Shown in pieces: positions 36,068 through 45,931 of a stretch of DNA of 64,000 bases (position 1 is the first letter of the stretch; each line of letters begins with the position of its first letter). The DNA comes from a marine bacterium B5-7 (GTDB taxonomy: Bacteria; Pseudomonadota; Gammaproteobacteria; Arenicellales; CAJQKF01). A model generated the notes under the pieces. That model was not told the origin of the DNA. It did not search any database and saw only the letters and a list, made by a program, of their open reading frames with translations. The stretch spans positions 138,242-202,241 of the forward strand of contig BQJD01000003.1 of NCBI GenBank assembly GCA_021604525.1. Reading direction: 5' to 3'. Position numbers and translations under genes: made by a program.

Positions 36068-37255
36068 TTAGTTTACTGTATTACCGGCAGGCGACTGAAT
36101 CTCGGTAAGCAGAATGACATTGCCGGCATCGGGTAATGCCTCAAGCAATGGTTTCAAGCGCTCAGCACCCTCGGCGATCGGCATGTTTGCATTTACTGAG
36201 GGTGTTAGCCATAACTCCATGTGTGTTTTACCGCCGAGATAGTGAAGGGTCAGGCGTCGAAATACGTCTGCGGTCCCGAACACTTTCTCGATCTGAGCGC
36301 GCACCTTGCGTTCAACCTCCTCACGTAACGGCAGCAGTGATGAGGGGCGATGCTCGGTATCGTCTTCGCAATCCACATGGACGATAACGTCGGACAGGTT
36401 GCTATGGCCACGACGAAGACGTGCATGCACTTCATCGCCTATGCGATGACCTTCCGAAACGCTGACCGCGGATGGAACATGGACGTGCAAATCAGCGAGT
36501 ACTCCCTGTCCCATTCTGCGAGTTCGCAACTCGTGCATGTCGCGAACGCCATCGACCGCCAGGACCGTATCGCGGATGCGTACAAGTTCCTCACTATCAA
36601 GACCCGTGTCAATCAATTCCTTGAAACCCTCCTTGCCGATGGACCAGGCAACCTTAAGTATCAAAAGGGACACTGCGACCGCTGCAAGGGCGTCTGCCCA
36701 GATGAATCCTAGCAGGGCGCCGCCTACACCAGCCATTACCACCAGTGAAGACAATGCATCAGATCGTGAGTGCCAGGCGTTGGCAGCGAGCAATCGAGAG
36801 TCCAGTTTTATTGCAGCACGCATGGTGTAATGATAAATACCTTCCTTGAGCGCGGCTGAAATTGCGGCGATGACTAATGCGATAAACCCCGGGATGGCGA
36901 TATCTTCATCGCTTGCCAGGCGTGATAGTGAATCATAGGCAATGCCAAGGGCGACCGCCGCCAGAACACTTGCCAGAATTACTGATGCTACAGTTTCAAT
37001 ACGGTCGTGACCGTACGGATGTGCTTCATCGGCTTCGCGTGAACCGTGTCGCGCCGCCAGAATGACCATGACATCCGTGGCAAGATCTGACATCGAATGA
37101 ATGCCATCCGCGATCAATGCCTGGGAATGTGCCAGCCAACCGATAAAGATCTTGATTACGCCCAGAATAAAATCAAGTACCGCGCCGACTAAAGTGACCC
37201 GGCGCGTAATCCGATATTGGGCAGAAGCGGTCGATGATGCGGAAGTTTGTGGCAT
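36068..37255 (-). CDS. Cation diffusion facilitator (zinc/iron exporter)
   Basis: The 395-residue inner-membrane protein is of the CDF family. Metal-site motifs are DGIHSMSDLATD (first H/D-x3-D site) and HSRSDALSS (second H-x3-D), with about six transmembrane segments over the first 220 residues. A cytoplasmic domain of about 170 residues follows, longer than average, with LADLHVHVPSAVSVSEGHRI and DVIVHVDCEDD. It likely exports Zn2+, Fe2+ or Mn2+. ATG 37255 (MPQTSASS) is preferred to the longer frame from 37309, but neither has a strong ribosome site. It diverges from lon. Confidence 0.85.
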   Translation of the reverse strand: MPQTSASSTASAQYRITRRVTLVGAVLDFILGVIKIFIGWLAHSQALIADGIHSMSDLATDVMVILAARHGSREADEAHPYGHDRIETVASVILASVLAAVALGIAYDSLSRLASDEDIAIPGFIALVIAAISAALKEGIYHYTMRAAIKLDSRLLAANAWHSRSDALSSLVVMAGVGGALLGFIWADALAAVAVSLLILKVAWSIGKEGFKELIDTGLDSEELVRIRDTVLAVDGVRDMHELRTRRMGQGVLADLHVHVPSAVSVSEGHRIGDEVHARLRRGHSNLSDVIVHVDCEDDTEHRPSSLLPLREEVERKVRAQIEKVFGTADVFRRLTLHYLGGKTHMELWLTPSVNANMPIAEGAERLKPLLEALPDAGNVILLTEIQSPAGNTVN

Positions 37256-37303
37256 GGGTAGGATTAAGGTCTCGGACTGCTGAATACAACCCTCGGCGAG
37301 GCA

Positions 37304-37329
37304 TTGCAAGACCTTCGATTATCCCATAT
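37304..37329 (+). promoter_or_regulatory. Candidate heat-shock (sigma-32-type) promoter for lon
   Basis: TTGCAAG (37304-37310) is followed 12 bases later by CCCATAT (37323-37329), resembling the sigma-32 consensus CTTGAA-n(11-16)-CCCCATnT. A second CCCCATAT (37372-37379) matches the -10 part better but has no good -35. lon is heat-induced in related bacteria. The motif match is moderate. Confidence 0.35.
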
Positions 37330-37426
37330 TACGCAACATGTCGTGTTGCACTGGATGGTTGTATAGAGCGACCCCATATCAGTGACTTCATGATGAGTGC
37401 CAATTGTAAATTACAGCGTTAAGAAT

Positions 37427-39856
37427 ATGAACGAAAGCGAAAATCAGGACTTGAATGCAGATGTCGATAACGCAGGCGATACTGTATCCACTGAACAGGT
37501 CGAGCCCGCTGTAAGTGGCGTTCTGGCCCGACCAGGCGATGTTTTGCCGAGTATTATCACCCTTCTACCGGTTACCAATCGACCGTATTTTCCAGGCCAG
37601 GCCATGCCGCTGATTCTGGCCAGTGATACATGGCTTGAGACCCTCAAGCATGCCCACGAAAACGGCAATAATATTATCGGGATCATTTTCAGCGATGCAG
37701 AATCGCCCGAGATAAGTACTGCCGAGGACTGTAGAAGTATTGGTACGGTATGCAGAATTCATCAGGTAAATGAACAGGAATCCGTACTACATGTGGTGCT
37801 GATCGGGATCGAACGATTTGTGATCCGTGAATGGATATCAAAACAACGGCCGTTGACTGCACGCGTCGACTATTTGCCTGACGAAAAGGATATCGATACT
37901 ACCGAGATCAAGGCGTATACCACCGCGATAATTAACGTCATCAAGGAACTCCTGCCGTTAAACCCCCTGTATGGCGAGGAGCTGAAGCAGTCGCTGGCCC
38001 ATTTTGGCCCGAATGAACCGGCGAGACTGGCAGATTTCGGTGCTAGCCTGACGACAGCCAGTGCGCCTGAAGTTCAGGAAGTACTTGAAACCTTACCGCT
38101 GTATCCAAGGCTTGAGCAGGCACTCCAATTGCTTCAAAAAGAGCTTGAGATCGCTCGCGCGCAGATGGAAATTCGTCAGCATGTCGAGGGCGAGATGCAG
38201 GATCGACAGCGCGAGGTATTCTTGCGTGAACAGTTGAAATTTATCCACAAGGAACTCGGAATATCCAAAGACGACCGAACCGCAGAGGTGGATACGTTTC
38301 GTGATCGAATGGAAGATCTCGAGATTCCCGAGCATGCGCTCGATCGAATGAATGAAGAACTGGAAAAATTATCGGTGTTGGAACGCGGTTCACCGGAATA
38401 TACCGTCACCCGGAATTATCTCGATTGGTTGACCGTTCTGCCCTGGGGCAAATTCAGCGAAGATCAACTTGATCTCAAGCGTGCCAGTAAAATTCTCGAT
38501 GAGGACCATGAAGGGCTTGATGACATCAAGGACCGGATCAAGGAGTTTCTGGGTGTCGGCATCATGAAGGGCACCGTTAGCGGTACGATTTTGCTGTTGG
38601 TGGGGCCGCCGGGCGTGGGTAAGACCTCTCTGGGTCAATCGGTAGCCCGCGCGCTTGGTCGCAAGTTTTTCAGGTTCTCACTGGGCGGAATGCGCGATGA
38701 AGCAGAAATCAAGGGTCATCGACGTACCTACATTGGCGCCATGCCGGGAAAATTTCTGCAGGCATTGAAAGATGCCGGCACCGCGAATCCGGTCATCATG
38801 CTTGATGAAATAGATAAAGTGGGCGCGTCATTTCATGGCGATCCGGCATCGGCACTCCTTGAGGTTCTTGATCCGGAGCAAAACGGCAATTTTCTCGATC
38901 ATTATCTGGATGTTCGCTTCGATTTATCTAACGTGCTGTTTATTTGCACGGCCAACTCCCTTGACACGATTCCGGCGCCACTACGAGACCGTATGGAAAC
39001 CTTGCGTCTGGCTGGGTATCTGGCATCGGAAAAAGTCGCCATAGCCCGCAAGCATCTATTCCCGCGTCAACTTGAACGAGCTGGTTTGAAACGTCGAGGC
39101 GATGTAAGAATTGATGCGGCGGCGCTTAAACGGCTTGTTGAAGAGTACGCGCGCGAAGCCGGAGTCCGCCGGCTCGACATGTTGCTGGCACAAATCGTCC
39201 GCAAGGCGGTGATGAAAATTCTCGATGGTGAGAAACGGCCGATACACATCAAGGCAGCCGACCTGGAATCTTATGTCGATCAGCCGATATTCACCCGCGA
39301 AAAGCCGATAACTGGTATTGGCCGTGTAACGGGACTGGCGTGGACCTCCATGGGTGGCGCCACGCTGAGTATCGAAGCGCGTCGGGTACACGAGTTTGGA
39401 CGTCGCTTCCATCTTACCGGTCAACTCGGCGATGTCATGAAAGAGTCGGCGCAAATTGCATACAGCTATATCTTATCGAGTGCCAGGGAGTTTGACGTTG
39501 ATGCAGAATTTTTTAAAAACAGCGAGATACATCTGCATGTCCCCGCAGGTGCGACGCCGAAAGATGGGCCAAGTGCCGGAATCACCATGGCTTGCGCGCT
39601 GCTTTCTTTGGCGAGTAACCGTTCGCCGCGCAAGAGAATTGCAATGACAGGTGAATTGACTCTCACCGGACAAGTGCTGCCAGTCGGCGGTATTCGCGAG
39701 AAAGTGGTGGCGGCTCGACGCGCCGGGATAAACCGGTTGATACTGCCTGAAGCGAATCGTGGCGATTTCGAATCATTGCCGAAATACATCAGCACTAATA
39801 TCAGTGCTTATTTTGTTTCTGAATTCTGCGAAGTCGTCCCACATGTCTTCCCTTGA
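37427..39856 (+). CDS. lon: ATP-dependent protease Lon
   Basis: The 809-residue cytoplasmic protease degrades misfolded and regulatory proteins. Its N-terminal substrate-binding domain (LPSIITLLPVTNRPYFPGQA) is followed by a coiled segment, the AAA+ domain with Walker A GPPGVGKT (393-400), then Walker B and sensor motifs. The protease domain has catalytic Ser716 in PKDGPSAGITMA and Lys759 in GGIREKVVAARRAG. ATG 37427 is chosen; GTG 37397 is in frame upstream. surE begins 37 bases after the stop. Confidence 0.96.
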   Translation: MNESENQDLNADVDNAGDTVSTEQVEPAVSGVLARPGDVLPSIITLLPVTNRPYFPGQAMPLILASDTWLETLKHAHENGNNIIGIIFSDAESPEISTAEDCRSIGTVCRIHQVNEQESVLHVVLIGIERFVIREWISKQRPLTARVDYLPDEKDIDTTEIKAYTTAIINVIKELLPLNPLYGEELKQSLAHFGPNEPARLADFGASLTTASAPEVQEVLETLPLYPRLEQALQLLQKELEIARAQMEIRQHVEGEMQDRQREVFLREQLKFIHKELGISKDDRTAEVDTFRDRMEDLEIPEHALDRMNEELEKLSVLERGSPEYTVTRNYLDWLTVLPWGKFSEDQLDLKRASKILDEDHEGLDDIKDRIKEFLGVGIMKGTVSGTILLLVGPPGVGKTSLGQSVARALGRKFFRFSLGGMRDEAEIKGHRRTYIGAMPGKFLQALKDAGTANPVIMLDEIDKVGASFHGDPASALLEVLDPEQNGNFLDHYLDVRFDLSNVLFICTANSLDTIPAPLRDRMETLRLAGYLASEKVAIARKHLFPRQLERAGLKRRGDVRIDAAALKRLVEEYAREAGVRRLDMLLAQIVRKAVMKILDGEKRPIHIKAADLESYVDQPIFTREKPITGIGRVTGLAWTSMGGATLSIEARRVHEFGRRFHLTGQLGDVMKESAQIAYSYILSSAREFDVDAEFFKNSEIHLHVPAGATPKDGPSAGITMACALLSLASNRSPRKRIAMTGELTLTGQVLPVGGIREKVVAARRAGINRLILPEANRGDFESLPKYISTNISAYFVSEFCEVVPHVFP

Positions 39857-39893
39857 GATAGGTTAAAATCCTGCCTTTATTAAAGACGGGTGC

Positions 39894-40643
39894 ATGAAGA
39901 GTATTCTTATCAGCAATGACGACGGCTATCTTGCGCCAGGACTGGCGGCTCTGGCGGAAGCCTGTGCCGGTTTTGCAAGGATTACTGTCGTTGCGCCGGA
40001 TCGAAACCGCAGCGGCGCCAGCAATTCACTGACGCTGGAGATGCCGATGCGGGTGCGCACGGCCGATAACGGCTTTTTATTCGTCGACGGCACGCCGACC
40101 GATTGTGTTCACGTTGCGATCACCGGGTTAATGGATATTGCCCCGGATATGGTCATAGCTGGCATCAACAGCGGCGCTAATCTGGGTGACGATGTATTGT
40201 ACTCCGGTACCGTGGCGGCCGCTACCGAAGGGCGGTTTTTGGGCTACCCGGCCATAGCCGTCTCCTTAGCCGGTCGTAATCCGTCACATTACGATAGCGC
40301 TGCACGCGTGGTTACAGCCTTGCTTGAACGTCTTGAAAGTGATCCATTACCGGGCGATACCATCTTGAACGTGAATGTTCCGGATATCCCGTTCGATGAA
40401 ATTCGCGGAATCAGGGCGACACGTCTCGGTCATCGTCACAAATCCGAACCGGTGATTAAAAGCACCGATCCTCTGGGTCGGGAGATTTACTGGGTGGGTC
40501 CGCCAGGTGGCGAACAGGATGCTGGAGATGGCACCGATTTTCATGCAATTAGAAATCACCACGTATCGGTGACCCCTATCCGTGTCGATCTGACCCGTGC
40601 CGATCAGATTCACCAGATTACCGAATGGTTGCCGACTCTGTGA
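39894..40643 (+). CDS. surE: 5'/3'-nucleotidase SurE
   Basis: The 249-residue metal-dependent nucleotidase hydrolyses nucleoside monophosphates and short polyphosphates. The N-terminal metal site is [14 protein letters not shown] (adjacent Asp residues), followed by [26 protein letters not shown] and [20 protein letters not shown], all family hallmarks. It heads the surE-pcm-yqaA-nlpD group, an order well known in gammaproteobacteria. Confidence 0.96.
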   Translation: MKSILISNDDGYLAPGLAALAEACAGFARITVVAPDRNRSGASNSLTLEMPMRVRTADNGFLFVDGTPTDCVHVAITGLMDIAPDMVIAGINSGANLGDDVLYSGTVAAATEGRFLGYPAIAVSLAGRNPSHYDSAARVVTALLERLESDPLPGDTILNVNVPDIPFDEIRGIRATRLGHRHKSEPVIKSTDPLGREIYWVGPPGGEQDAGDGTDFHAIRNHHVSVTPIRVDLTRADQIHQITEWLPTL

Positions 40644-40686
40644 TACAGCCAGCTTGATGAATCGCCATCACATTGAAGGGATCGGC

Positions 40687-41322
40687 ATGACCTCGCGACG
40701 CACCCGCGATCGTCTTGTTGACCGACTAATAGCCAAAGGTATCAGCAATCCGAGGGTTCTGGACGCGATTGCCAACACGCCTCGACACTTGTTCGTCGAC
40801 GAGGCACTCGCGTCGCGCGCCTATGAAGATGCCGCACTGCCCATTGGCTATCAACAGACCATATCTCAGCCATTTATCGTCGCCACCATGACCGAGGCTC
40901 TGCTAGCTGGGGTTGAAAAGCATACGCGAATTCTTGAAATTGGTACCGGTTGTGGTTATCAAACGATGGTGCTGGCGCAGCTTGTCAATCTTGTCTATAG
41001 CATCGAACGCATTGGCCCGCTGCAAGTGGCCGCTCGTGATCGTTTGTACGATTTGAAAATTCGTAACGTTTATATCAAACATGGAGACGGATTCGCCGGA
41101 TGGCCGGAAAATGGCCCATATACAGGGATTCTCGTTACCGCTGCACCAAAAGCCGTGCCGGAAGAACTCTACGAGCAGTTGGCCGTAGGCGGTGCCATGG
41201 TTCTGCCGGAAGGTGATAAAAACGTCCAGCGACTGATCACCATACGTCGCACCGCCAATAACTATGAACGAAGCGAGGGTGAATGGGTCAATTTCGTTCC
41301 AATGCTCTCGGGTAAAGTCTGA
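40687..41322 (+). CDS. pcm: Protein-L-isoaspartate O-methyltransferase
   Basis: The 211-residue enzyme methylates isoaspartyl residues of damaged proteins using SAM. The family motifs are LPIGYQQTISQPFIVATMTE and the SAM-binding LEIGTGCGYQTMVLAQLV, then GDGFAGWPENGPYTGILVTA. ATG 40687 gives MTSRRTRDRLVDRLIAKGIS, which aligns with the usual N-terminus and has GAAGGG just upstream; ATG 40657 would add ten residues. It follows surE and touches the next gene (2 bases). Confidence 0.94.
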   Translation: MTSRRTRDRLVDRLIAKGISNPRVLDAIANTPRHLFVDEALASRAYEDAALPIGYQQTISQPFIVATMTEALLAGVEKHTRILEIGTGCGYQTMVLAQLVNLVYSIERIGPLQVAARDRLYDLKIRNVYIKHGDGFAGWPENGPYTGILVTAAPKAVPEELYEQLAVGGAMVLPEGDKNVQRLITIRRTANNYERSEGEWVNFVPMLSGKV

Positions 41323-41324
41323 TC

Positions 41325-41903
41325 ATGATATTTTCCAGCCTGTACGACCGTGTCATGCGGTGGTCGCAACATCGTCATGCCCGGTACTATCTTGGCGCAG
41401 TAAGCGCGATGGAGTCATCGTTTTTTCCGGTACCGACAGCATTCATGTTGGCGCCCATGTGTCTGGCGAGGCGGGATCGCGCCTGGTCTTACGCCCTCAA
41501 TGCAACGCTCACATCGGTTCTGGGTGGGATCGTCGGCTATTTGATCGGCATGTTTTTTTTCGACGCAGTCGGTCAGCAGATTATTGATTTCTACGATGCC
41601 CATGGGAAGTTCAATACCGCGATGCGCTGGTTTTCCGAATATGGAGTGTGGGTTGTGTTTATCGCCGGGTTTTCACCCATTCCATATAAGCTGTTTACCA
41701 TTACATCCGGGCTGCTCGGGCTTGCATTTGGACCGTTTGTGCTGGCTTCGCTAGTAGGGCGCGCCGGACAATTTTTCCTGATTGCCGCATTGGTGGTGTT
41801 CGGAGGCGATCGTTTGGCGGGATCGATACGCAATTATGTCGAATGGATTGGCTGGGGTGTCATTGTGTTGGCGATAGCAGCCTTTCTGCTTCTGCCTCAT
41901 TGA
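41325..41903 (+). CDS. yqaA: YqaA-type membrane protein (SNARE-associated/DedA superfamily)
   Basis: The 192-residue inner-membrane protein has four or five hydrophobic segments. The run ESSFFPVPTAFMLAPMCLAR and the re-entrant-loop motif FIAGFSPIPYKLFTITSGLL are characteristic of YqaA/DedA relatives. DedA proteins help envelope homeostasis and lipid carrier recycling; the role of the YqaA branch is less clear. It starts two bases after pcm and is followed by nlpD. Confidence 0.85.
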   Translation: MIFSSLYDRVMRWSQHRHARYYLGAVSAMESSFFPVPTAFMLAPMCLARRDRAWSYALNATLTSVLGGIVGYLIGMFFFDAVGQQIIDFYDAHGKFNTAMRWFSEYGVWVVFIAGFSPIPYKLFTITSGLLGLAFGPFVLASLVGRAGQFFLIAALVVFGGDRLAGSIRNYVEWIGWGVIVLAIAAFLLLPH

Positions 41904-41913
41904 GGTTTTGGCC

Positions 41914-42813
41914 GTGACATTCTGCGAAGTTCGCCGACCTGAATCCACACTGGTACATGTGCTGGTAATTACAATTGTTGTGATACTCATCAACGGTTGT
42001 GCGCCGCGCGTATCCGCGCCGGTCCGTGATTTATCGGCACCGCTGAAAGCGGTCGAGGTATATCGTATCGTGCGACCGGGAGATACGCTGTACAGTTTGT
42101 CCTGGGCTGCGGGTGTGGACTATCGGCAGCTGGCTGCATGGAATGGACTGAGTCCACCTTATATTATCAAGCCGGGTCAGCGTGTTAGCCTGATACCGAC
42201 TGGTCGTAAGCCGGTTGCAGGTCAGCCGTCTGTAGCCGCTTCAACGAGTCGGACCTCACCGAAAATCAGCGCCTTGCCCTCGACCACGGCAGCAGTGGCA
42301 ACGCCGATTGAGCCGACAGCAATCGAATCGCCAGATGTTGTACCTGCAGCGCCATCTGTCGTTACTGCCGCAAAGCCTCAGCCCAGTACAGTGCCGTCAC
42401 AGGCTGGAGCTAGCGTACCCGTGTCACCCGCCAACGCGGTTGCATTGAATAATCGCGGTACCTGGCAGTGGCCATTAAAAGGCAAGGTGGTTGGTGATTT
42501 CAAGGCGACTCGTGGAGTCGATATCGCTACCACTCAGGGAACACCGGTACATGCGTCGGCTCCCGGCCGGGTGGTCTATGCAGGGTCTGGATTACGTGGC
42601 TATGGTCAACTTGTGATCGTTAAGCACAGCGACGAATACTTGAGTGCTTATGGGCACAATCGTAAATTGTTGGTGGAAGAGGGTGACGTTATCGTTGGTG
42701 GGCAAGTCATTGCTGAAAGCGGCAGTGCGCCCGGAGAAGGTGACCAGATCCATTTCGAGATCCGGCGCAATGGACAGCCAGTGGACCCAATGCAACTTCT
42801 GGTTCGCAGCTAG
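41914..42813 (+). CDS. nlpD: NlpD-like lipoprotein, LysM plus LytM/M23 domains
   Basis: The 299-residue outer-membrane lipoprotein has a lipobox near LINGC. A LysM peptidoglycan-binding domain (YRIVRPGDTLYSLSWAAGVD) is followed by a Pro/Ala/Thr/Ser-rich linker and a C-terminal LytM domain (WQWPLKGKVVGDFKATRGVD, then DQIHFEIRRNGQPVDPMQLL). The metal ligands are incomplete: the first His is replaced in TRGVD and the first His of H-x-H is Gln, as in NlpD proteins that activate the amidase AmiC rather than cut peptidoglycan. GTG 41914 has GAGG eight bases upstream. No rpoS follows. Confidence 0.85.
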   Translation: MTFCEVRRPESTLVHVLVITIVVILINGCAPRVSAPVRDLSAPLKAVEVYRIVRPGDTLYSLSWAAGVDYRQLAAWNGLSPPYIIKPGQRVSLIPTGRKPVAGQPSVAASTSRTSPKISALPSTTAAVATPIEPTAIESPDVVPAAPSVVTAAKPQPSTVPSQAGASVPVSPANAVALNNRGTWQWPLKGKVVGDFKATRGVDIATTQGTPVHASAPGRVVYAGSGLRGYGQLVIVKHSDEYLSAYGHNRKLLVEEGDVIVGGQVIAESGSAPGEGDQIHFEIRRNGQPVDPMQLLVRS

Positions 42814-42819
42814 GGCCTT

Positions 42820-43212
42820 CTAACCAGAATCCGTGCAATGTGAATTGATAATCAATGCAGCGACTACCCGTCTCTGTTCACCGGCCAGCACATTATAGGT
42901 TCGGCAGGCTGCCGGCGTTGCCATTGCCTCAAGTCCCATACCGCGGTTCGAGAACCAGGCCTGCATCCACGCGGGCGCGAATTCATGCGTATGACCCGTT
43001 CCAAGAAGGACAATTTCGGCACTGTGAGATTGAATCTCTTCGCAGGCGTTTTCGTCGATATTATTCATGTGAGTAATCGACCAGTTGGGGGATATTTTTT
43101 CTGGTGAAAGAATCACACTGCCATAATGCCTTGCGTCATTAACAACGATACAGTCATCCTCGTATGCTTTGATGATGTTAATGCCGCCGATGGTATCGAG
43201 ATGGAGTTTCAT
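42820..43212 (-). CDS. Mth938/DUF498-domain protein
   Basis: The 130-residue soluble protein has the Mth938-like fold of the NDUFAF3/DUF498 family (DCIVVNDARHYGSVILSPEK, IVLLGTGHTHEFAPAWMQAW and the closing GLEAMATPAACRTYNVLAGE). Family members include a human complex I assembly factor; the bacterial role is unclear. It is convergent with nlpD, with 6 bases between the ends. Confidence 0.82.
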   Translation of the reverse strand: MKLHLDTIGGINIIKAYEDDCIVVNDARHYGSVILSPEKISPNWSITHMNNIDENACEEIQSHSAEIVLLGTGHTHEFAPAWMQAWFSNRGMGLEAMATPAACRTYNVLAGEQRRVVAALIINSHCTDSG

Positions 43213-43494
43213 GATTACGATTGTTAACTGGTGAGTTCGTCGGGAAATTCGATCAAAATTGTAACATGCAGATTTAAACCGCCCGATTCACCTGGTCCGT
43301 GTTTAAGACCTGAAGTTGTTGACGAATTTCGTTAGAATTACGCGTTTAACCGTTACCATTCGTCGCTGGGACTACTCCGATCGAACCGCTGTAAAGCACT
43401 TGTTATCAAGAAGTGTCTGGTGGCTTTTATCGGTCATGCGAAAGTAATGGGATATCAGATCTCGATTCAAGTTTTCAAGGAGTATTCGAACCTA

Positions 43495-44811
43495 ATGAAA
43501 CCAGTCAGAATCGGTATCGCTGGATTAGGCACCGTAGGTTGTGGCACTGTTCGCGTGCTGGAGCGTAACGGCGATGAAATCTCGAGGCGTGCCGGTCGGA
43601 AAATTGAAGTTACCCGTGCCCTCGTCAAGGATGCATCGCGCTTGCGCGATTGCCCGTTAACGGGTATCGAATTGACAACCGACTCGAGAGACTTGATTGA
43701 AGACCCGGAAATAGACGTTATTGTGGAACTGATGGGCGGTGATGATGCTGCCCGCGATCTCGTGCTTAAATCCATTGCTCGCGGCAAACATGTGGTCACC
43801 GCCAATAAGGCATTGATCGCAGTACATGGCAACGATATTTTTGAAAATGCACGGCAGCACGGGGTCATGGTTGCCTTCGAGGCGGCGGTTGCCGGTGGCA
43901 TATCAATCATCAAGGTAATACGCGAAGGATTAAGCGGTAATCGCGTCAACCGTCTGGCCGGGATTATCAATGGCACCAGTAATTTCATATTGACCGAGAT
44001 GCGTGTCGGTGGTCGCGAGTTTGCGGACGTTCTGAGCGATGCCCAACGACTTGGCTATGCCGAGGCTGATCCAGCTTTTGATGTGGGCGGAATAGATGCT
44101 GCCCACAAGCTGACGATATTAGCCTCCATCGCATTTGGCATACCCTTGCAATTCGATAAAGTCTACACAGAGGGAATCTCCAATATCCGGCCGGAAGATG
44201 TCGAACACGCCGCGCAATTGGGATACCGAATCAAACACCTTGGTATTGCTGCGCGTGTTGAGGGAGGATTCGAGCTTCGCGTGCATCCATGCCTGGTGCC
44301 GGAAAAGCGGCTGCTGGCCAATGTCGATGGGGTCATGAATGCCATTTTGGTTGAAGGTGACGCGGTCGGGCCCACGCTTCACTATGGTGCCGGCGCCGGC
44401 GCCGAACCGACCGCGTCAGCGGTGGTCGCCGATCTGGTTGACGTGGTTCGTGCATTAACCACCGATCCTGAAAACCGGGTGCCGCATCTGGCCTTTCAAT
44501 CGGGTCGCCTGTCGGATGTGCCGATTCTGCCAATCGCAAAAATTCAGTCGGCCTACTATCTTCGCTTGAATGCCCTTAACCGTCCCGGCGTACTCGCTGA
44601 TATCACTCGAATCCTGGGTAATCTTGATATCAGTATCCAGGCTATTCAGCAAAAGGGTAATGGCGATCATGAAGCGGTACTGCCCATAATCATCGTTACT
44701 CAAATGACACGCGAAGAGAATATGGACCAGGCCCTGGCTCAATTGGGCGAACTGCAAACCGTAGTTGGTGAGATTATCCGACTTCGTCTAGAAAACCTCG
44801 AATGGGATTAA
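43495..44811 (+). CDS. hom: Homoserine dehydrogenase
   Basis: The 438-residue enzyme reduces aspartate semialdehyde to homoserine in the Thr/Met branch. Its NAD(P) motif is [20 protein letters not shown]. Catalytic-domain motifs are [34 protein letters not shown] and [13 protein letters not shown]. The C-terminal ACT domain (about 355-430) suggests threonine feedback. ATG 43495 ([12 protein letters not shown]) is used, with AAGGAG 12 bases upstream; a frame from 43420 would add 25 residues without homology. The 282-base region upstream shows no gene. thrC follows after 4 bases. Confidence 0.95.
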   Translation: MKPVRIGIAGLGTVGCGTVRVLERNGDEISRRAGRKIEVTRALVKDASRLRDCPLTGIELTTDSRDLIEDPEIDVIVELMGGDDAARDLVLKSIARGKHVVTANKALIAVHGNDIFENARQHGVMVAFEAAVAGGISIIKVIREGLSGNRVNRLAGIINGTSNFILTEMRVGGREFADVLSDAQRLGYAEADPAFDVGGIDAAHKLTILASIAFGIPLQFDKVYTEGISNIRPEDVEHAAQLGYRIKHLGIAARVEGGFELRVHPCLVPEKRLLANVDGVMNAILVEGDAVGPTLHYGAGAGAEPTASAVVADLVDVVRALTTDPENRVPHLAFQSGRLSDVPILPIAKIQSAYYLRLNALNRPGVLADITRILGNLDISIQAIQQKGNGDHEAVLPIIIVTQMTREENMDQALAQLGELQTVVGEIIRLRLENLEWD

Positions 44812-44815
44812 CCAA

Positions 44816-45886
44816 ATGACCAGTTACACACGCTACCGCGGCCTGATTGACGCCTACCGGGATCGTCTGCCAGTTCCGGACGATGCCCGCGTCATCAGTC
44901 TTGGCGAAGGTAACACACCCTTGATACGACTCAACAATATAGGCAGTGACACCGCGCGTGGTATCGATGTCTATGTTAAATATGAAGGACTCAACCCCAC
45001 TGGTTCATTCAAGGATCGGGGTATGACGGTAGCCGTTACCATGGCGGTCAACGAAGGGAGCCAGGCGGTAATATGCGCCTCCACCGGCAACACTTCAGCG
45101 GCTGCGGCCGCCTATGCAGCACGGGCCGGAATCCGTGCCTTCGTGGTGATACCTGAAGGCAAGATTGCGCTTGGTAAACTTGCCCAGGCAATGATGCACG
45201 GCGCCCGGGTAATGCAGATCACCGGTAATTTCGATGCCGGGATGGAAATCGTAAAATCCATGCCCGATATCGCACCGGTCACGCTGGTAAATTCGGTGAA
45301 CCCCTATCGGCTGCAGGGTCAAAAAACAGCAGCATTTGAGATTGTCGATGCCCTTGGTTTCGCGCCGGACTATCACTTTTTGCCTTTGGGAAACGCCGGC
45401 AATATCAGCGCCTACTGGATGGGGTATCGAGAATATTGCGAGAATGGTCCCGCGGCGATGACGCCGAAGATGATCGGCTGCCAGGCCTCGGGAGCAGCAC
45501 CATTTTTGCGAGGCGGTCCAGTGGATGAGCCCGATACGGTGGCAACGGCTATTCGAATCGGCCGGCCACAATCCTGGGATCTTGCAATACGCGCCAGGGA
45601 GGAATCCGACGGCTGGTTTCTTGAGGCCGACGATAACGAGATTCTGGCTACCCAGAAACTGCTTGCCGAACGCGAGGGAATATTCTGCGAGCCGGCATCG
45701 GCAGTATCCGTTGCCGGTGCACTTCGTGACATCGCTGCCGGAAAAGTGGGTAACGGATCGAATATAGTCTGCACTCTCACCGGACATGGTTTAAAGGATC
45801 CTGATATTGCTATTTCTCAGAGTGTTTCGCCAATTTCGGTTGAGTCCAATCCGGATGCAGTTCGTGAGGTTATTCTTGGTTCGTAA
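44816..45886 (+). CDS. thrC: Threonine synthase
   Basis: The 356-residue PLP enzyme makes threonine from O-phosphohomoserine. PLP-binding Lys66 lies in [11 protein letters not shown]; later motifs are [20 protein letters not shown] and [20 protein letters not shown], with [14 protein letters not shown] near the end. Its compact length marks the short (class II-type) threonine synthase found in many bacteria. It lies 4 bases after hom, so the pair is an operon; recJ follows 45 bases later. Confidence 0.94.
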   Translation: MTSYTRYRGLIDAYRDRLPVPDDARVISLGEGNTPLIRLNNIGSDTARGIDVYVKYEGLNPTGSFKDRGMTVAVTMAVNEGSQAVICASTGNTSAAAAAYAARAGIRAFVVIPEGKIALGKLAQAMMHGARVMQITGNFDAGMEIVKSMPDIAPVTLVNSVNPYRLQGQKTAAFEIVDALGFAPDYHFLPLGNAGNISAYWMGYREYCENGPAAMTPKMIGCQASGAAPFLRGGPVDEPDTVATAIRIGRPQSWDLAIRAREESDGWFLEADDNEILATQKLLAEREGIFCEPASAVSVAGALRDIAAGKVGNGSNIVCTLTGHGLKDPDIAISQSVSPISVESNPDAVREVILGS

Positions 45887-45931
45887 CACGATCAATCGAA
45901 TGTTGCACGAACGACCGGTTCAATAACCGAC

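Noticed and set aside
45095-45787. 230-codon frame antisense to thrC
   Set aside because: It lies wholly opposite a clear threonine synthase gene and shows no family motif.
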